Shown: positions 59,387 to 64,000 of the stretch, in pieces | Layout of the letters: each line of letters begins with the position of its first letter | Numbering within the stretch: position 1 is the stretch's first letter | Assembly (NCBI GenBank): GCA_002812745.2 | Contig: NCSJ02000065.1 | Location: 1-64,000, forward strand | Length of the DNA stretch: 64,000 nt | Origin: Scytalidium lignicola | Taxonomy: Eukaryota; Ascomycota; Leotiomycetes | Direction of reading: 5' to 3' | The notes under the pieces: generated by a model | Told to the model about the DNA's origin: nothing | The model's input: only the letters and a program-made list of their open reading frames with translations | Database searches by the model: none | Position numbers and translations under genes: made by a program

Positions 59387-62246
59387 ATACCACCTATTGC
59401 GAAAAAAACAACAACGGCATATACATAACACGACGGACGGGGAAGGGAACATAGCTTATACCACGATGAGTGTTAAGGGATTTCACCTGGAGCTGGGATT
59501 GAAGAGTTGGGGGGGCCTTGGAACACGAAAGGAGCGTATAAGCAGGCGAGACACATCAGGGTATTTTATGAATTGGGAATGAGGAGACATGAACAATGGA
59601 TGGGTACTGGAAGTATATGAGGGAATAGTCCTGGTTCCGTTCAGGGCCAAGAAACAAGAAACAAACAACATTTATGTTGTGGATTCTAAGGGGTAGGAAG
59701 GGGGGGCCCTAGAACGTGAATATGGATATTAAAAAAAAAACGGCAACCTGGATAGGGTTAAAATAAGGTTCTCAGTACAGACTAATTATCCGGCCGGAGT
59801 CAATGCCAGCCTTGCTCTCTGACGTGGGGGTCCACTTTGGTTGTTCTATTCATAGGAGATTTTTTTAAGGGTCACTTTTCTCTAATGACTTTAGGTTTGG
59901 TGCCTGGTGGACTTCTAGTCTAGTCCGTGCTTGTTTCTGGAACTCTAGTATTTTTGCCTGCATCCCTGTTTCCCACTCAATTTCAGCCCTGATGATGGAC
60001 GAGTCAACAAGCAGAGAAAATAGACTACTGGCCCTGTAAGCAAGCTTATGGCAAAGGCAAAAACTTTATATCGTTGACTAATGCATATGAATACGTCTCG
60101 TCTCTCCGGAAAGATGGTGCAGGGTAAAAAATAAATTAGATCCACGTCTTTTCAAAAGAGGAGGTAATACAAAATGAGCTTTTGTGTCATCTAGGTTAAG
60201 ATTATCATATAGCTAGTTTTTTAATGTTACGGTTGAAGTTAATAGTTTCGGAACGATTTTCTTTTTTCTGGTTGATTTTCTGATGGTATGATGAGATCAA
60301 ACCTTGGTTTGATTATTTCCGGTTGGTTGGTTTTGGGATGAGGTTGGGGTGTCTATTCGATCACAATGTTTAGCCTTTTTTTTGGATTTGTTTTAAAAGA
60401 AATTCCCTTCTCATGAGTGAGAGCTTTTTTGATCAAATGTCATGATGTGTAAGGGAAGTTTTGGCACAGGTGTGCCTCATATGTGATGAAAGATGACGGA
60501 CTTACGATTCAGGAAATGGGCTGTTTTAGGCTTTTATTTCTAGGCTAATTCTACTACTCATAGGAAATGTCATAAGAAGAGTTAAGAAGTTAACCAATTG
60601 AGACTCAGGCTCGTAAGAAGATGGGGACGCCTCATTCTAAACAAGAACTAGTTAAACTAATGCTCACTCTTACCGAAGCACTGGTATTCATCCTTACTAG
60701 GTTACACAAGCAGACCTAAGCAGGAACAAGAACTACTTATCCAATCCAGGCTTGACATCGGGATCATCCTTCGGCCACTAACGTGGAAAATACTCTACAA
60801 GCTGCAGGTAATTTAAAGTAGCCTGCATGAATGGGTTCCCAAGATCATTGGTTTGCATGCGCATGGATCAACAAGGTGGCAAGGGAGATATCATGGTGGC
60901 GTGACTGTGAGCTTGTTGCACCCTCAGAGCATTGTCTATGATAACATACAAAGAGCAAATAGGAGAAAAGGTAAGCATCCCTAGGGACAAGCCACGAATC
61001 TTACAAGCTCATAGTAGGAATCTGCTGTAGTAGTAAGACTAGCAACAGCTTGAAGTCTACAAACTTTGGTTTGCCGATATTAGATGCTCAAATCAGCCAT
61101 CGATGGAGTATGATCCAATCACACTCCCACGCTTTAAAACTCAGCTACAATCCACAGGATGCCATTGGGAGTTGCACTTTTAGTCAAGGATCTTCTGTAG
61201 ATTGGCTCCAGCACCCGGTCTCCCAAACAATGTGGGGATGGAAACGTAATTCGCTCTTCGGCCCGTTCCCGTCAAGCCAGACAGAAGCCAGCCCTGACAG
61301 CCTAACAGTCTAACGTGCCTACTATCACCGTACGACCTTTCTGCAGCACAATCTCTATGACCCTTGGTTGAGGATCCTCAATGTTGCAGGGGCTCGACAA
61401 GAGATCCACCTACACAACGAGAGTGGGAAGTGTGGATCCATAGGGTTAGAGAAGCTGGTTTAAATCCCGGAATGTTTGGGTTGTGGATATCGTCGTGCTT
61501 AGTTTTGCTTGTTGTTTATTCTGAAGTGCAACAAATTTCAACAGAATGAGCCCAGGCCGAGTTCTGATCCCCGTGCACCTCCTACAGAATCCAAACCCAT
61601 GTGTTGGCCGCTGACTTGTGGTCTCCTTCTATCGGAGCAAGAGTGCAGCTCGCATGATTGTATTCGTGGCTGAGACTACACGCAAAATCAGGGCGGCAAA
61701 GGAGGAGGAGCAGAGGGAGGGATTCGTATGAGCAGAGGATCCATAGACGCCGAGTACCGTACCTCTGCTGACATGGCAGGAGAGCGAGATGCCACAAAAC
61801 TCTTTAACCTTTAGCCGTCGCTATGAAGGCGTAGACGTCATGTTCGGTAGCCACGGCAACCCATGCCGTTGGTGCCTCAGACATTACAAGAAACATTCAG
61901 GCCGCCCACGTTGCCTTGGCCTTATCAGGTCTAGTGGCATCGCCCCGTGGCTCCTCGGGCGAAGATAACTGGTGTGCCTTGCCGTAACCATCCTAGCGCT
62001 CGGGTGCATTAGCGCGCTGCTCCTGGTTAATCAACCGAGAATTCCCTAGCGCCCAAAAATTTGGTATCTAATTGAGGCTTTTCTTCCCCTTCGGATTTCC
62101 AATAGTCATAATTAATAATTTCTCTGCTATCAACAGCACTCACTTTTTGTCCTCGTTGACAATTCACACTCTCCTCTCTATCGTATCGCCCTTAATACCT
62201 TTCTTCCTATTCTCCTCGATCTTCTTCTCCACACCACATATATACA
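59387..62246. other. intergenic
   Basis: About 2.9 kb with no supportable gene. The left end is the 3' flank of the transcription factor; the right end contains the pyrimidine-rich promoter and leader of the phosphate carrier. Confidence 0.5.
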
Positions 62247-63328
62247 ATGGCTGCCGCTGCCCCAAAAGTTGAGGCCGTCCCGGCCCTTCCTGAGAAGATG
62301 AGCAGTGTTGGTCTCTACTCCAGATTCGCCTTGGCTGGTGCTGTCTGCTGTGCTGTGACCCACGGAGCTCTCACACCTGTCGATGTGTAAGTCTTGAAAT
62401 TTTTCTCTCTTAATTATAATGATGGCCACGGGCCGTACAGTCGTGTCAGCTGTCAGGACAGCTATGAAACTAAAGATAAGGAGAGAAAAGAAAAGAACAC
62501 TAGCTAACCATCCTCTTCTCTTCCAGCGTCAAGACCAGAATCCAACTTGATCCCGTCACTTATAACAAGGGTCTCATCGGTGGTTTCCGACAAGTTATTG
62601 CCAGCGAGGGTGCTGGTGCTCTCTTGACCGGTTTCGGCCCAACTGCCACTGGTTACTTCCTCCAGGGCGCCTTCAAGTTCGGTGGTTACGAACTATTTAA
62701 GCAACAATCCATCAACATCCTTGGTTACGAGACTGCTCGTGAAAACCGAACAGCCGTCTACCTCGCTTCTTCTGCCATTGCAGAATTCTTTGCCGATGTC
62801 GCTCTTTGCCCTCTTGAGGCCACCCGTATCCGTCTCGTCTCTGAGCCAACCTATGCCAGCGGTCTCGTTGGTGGTTTCTCCAAGATGATGAAGTCCGAGG
62901 GTATTGGTGCTTTCTACGCTGGTTTCGGTCCTATCCTGTTCAAGCAGGTTCCATACACCATGGCTAAGTTCGTCGTCTACGAGAAGGTTTCTGAGGCTAT
63001 CTACAAGCGTGTCGACAAGGCCACCGCCTCTCCAGGCATGCAAACCACCATTAACTTGGGTTCTGGTCTCGCTGCTGGTTTGGCTGCTGCTTTCGTCTCT
63101 CAACCAGCTGACACCATGCTCAGCAAGATCAACAAGTCAAAGGGTGAGCCAGGTGAGGGAACCATCACTCGTCTTGTCAAGATCGGTAAGGAACTTGGTC
63201 TTCGCGGTTCATATGCTGGTTTCGGTGCTCGTGCGGCCATGGTTGCTGCCATCACTGCCGGTCAGTTCAGTATTTACGGAGATATTAAGAGAGTTTTGGG
63301 AGCTACTGGAGCTGTTGACTTGTCCTAA
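62247..63328 (+). CDS. mitochondrial phosphate carrier (Mir1/PiC type)
   Basis: Inner-membrane importer of phosphate, with proton symport, for ATP synthesis. Two exons (62247-62386, 62527-63328) give 313 residues. Carrier repeats carry PVDVVKTRIQ (rebuilt across the intron), CPLEATRIRLVS and QPADTMLSKINK, the forms typical of phosphate carriers, with GFGPTATGYFLQGAFKFGGY as a second hallmark. The 140-bp intron (GTAAGT...TTCCAG) splits the first signature motif. It pairs functionally with the ADP/ATP carrier at 8-9.6 kb but is not clustered with it. Confidence 0.95.
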
Positions 63329-64000
63329 AAGCTGTAGCTTGCATAACGGCGATATGATAGGGGGTAAAAGGGGGGCACGTTCAGAAATCTTTTCTCTTGT
63401 CTCATTTCTGGGTTTTCTCACATCATGCGTGCATATTGGGGCGGTGTCTTCCGCCTTGGGGGCTAGTATAATACACTTAGACCTTAGAGTTTAGACGTCG
63501 TCCTTTGGTAGACCAAAGGACTTGCTTTAGCGCGTGTGTACAATAGGTTCCTTTTGTTTTCCACGATAGAGAAATAGACAGGCAAAGATAATTCGTTTTC
63601 AGATAAGCTTGGTTTCTGAAGTCTTGGGAGAAGACCTGGGTAATGTGATAATTGTTCCTTAAAGTAGTAATTGGGTTGTATTAAATGCAATTGCATCTTA
63701 TGCTAAGAGGAATACGGAGTACATCATCTGCGGCTAAACTTTGCTGATATATCTGAAGTATTATGTTAATCACACGCAGTTCTCCAAATACATCTATTCA
63801 GAGTAAAACAAATCATCTAAATCATGAAACAGCAATATCTCGACGCAAAATTGGGTTCGGAACTGAGTCTGCAGTTCTTACTCTCCGTCATTATTTGTTA
63901 TCTACTTTGTATATGCATATATACGTACATGAGTGTATGTGTACGTGTGATGAAGTAGTTCCAACGAATACGGGCCTTAAGATGCCATCGACCATCGTAC
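63329..64000. other. 3' flank, no gene seen
   Basis: Downstream of the phosphate carrier. It contains a near-perfect palindrome listed separately; no coding sequence recognised up to the window end. Confidence 0.5.
63500..63521. repeat. 10-bp inverted repeat with 2-nt spacer
   Basis: GTCCTTTGGT (63500-63509), AG, then ACCAAAGGAC (63512-63521). As RNA it would fold as an 8-bp stem with a 6-nt loop. It lies 172 bp after the phosphate-carrier stop, so probably in or near the 3' untranslated region. Confidence 0.8.

Noticed and set aside
1..64000. CRISPR arrays, insertion sequences or phage genes
   Set aside because: No regularly spaced repeats or prokaryotic gene layout; the window is a fungal nuclear sequence.

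Overview
The window reads as nuclear DNA of a filamentous ascomycete (Pezizomycotina). Most genes have short introns of about 48-190 bp with GT(A/G)(A/C)GT donors, CTAAC/CTAAT/CTGAC branch sites and AG acceptors. It also carries Zn2Cys6 regulators, a nitrilase, a P450, GPI-anchored secreted proteins, an HDEL-tailed Lhs1-type chaperone, and decayed coding relics whose stops are nearly all TAA/TAG, as expected after C-to-T decay such as RIP. The overall flavour suggests Leotiomycetes, but this is an inference and no marker gene proves it. Exon boundaries were worked out by hand from splice signals and reading frame. Several long reading frames that open at TTG or GTG were moved to the first sensible ATG.

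Layout. 0.7-2.7 kb: GPI-anchored type-B carboxylesterase (-). 2.7-8 kb: mostly non-coding, with a degraded coding relic near 6.1-7.0 kb. 8.1-9.6 kb: ADP/ATP carrier (-). 11.4-12.5 kb: nitrilase (+). 13.1-14.7 kb: Cut12-like spindle-pole protein (+), then 15.4-16.0 kb CENP-X/MHF2 (+). 17.8-18.5 kb: GPI-anchored cupredoxin (+). 18.9-19.7 kb: Dap1/MAPR-type cytochrome b5-like protein (-). 20.4-21.9 kb: divergent ribosomal protein genes eS25 (-) and uS7/S5 (+). 22.2 kb: small Cys-rich protein (-). 23.5-26.6 kb: Lhs1-like ER Hsp70 (-), divergent from a GNAT acetyltransferase (27.3-28.1 kb, +). 28.3-30.2 kb: F-box-like/LRR protein (-). 32-40.4 kb: accessory-looking block with P450, small membrane protein, DHA2-type MFS transporter and a divergent Zn2Cys6 regulator. 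43.1-45 kb: bZIP factor. 46-47.7 kb: decayed unknown gene. 48 kb: tRNA-Ser(GCU). 49.2-50.3 kb: adenine deaminase (-). 50.3-57 kb: long gene-free stretch. 57-59.4 kb: Zn2Cys6 factor. 62.2-63.3 kb: mitochondrial phosphate carrier.

Most loci are housekeeping: mitochondrial ATP/phosphate exchange, ribosome, ER folding, kinetochore and spindle pole, purine salvage. The P450/MFS/Zn2Cys6 block resembles a small detoxification or orphan metabolite locus but shows no polyketide, peptide or terpene core enzyme.

The most unusual signal is in the tRNA-Ser(GCU) gene. Besides the normal short intron after the anticodon, it has a 54-bp insertion in the variable arm. The insertion begins GTAAGT, has CTAAT 11 nt before its end and finishes TAG, so it looks like a spliceosomal intron, and removing both inserts restores an orthodox tRNA. 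A second general signal is strong enrichment of the 7-mer TACTGTA/TACAGTA in non-coding DNA.
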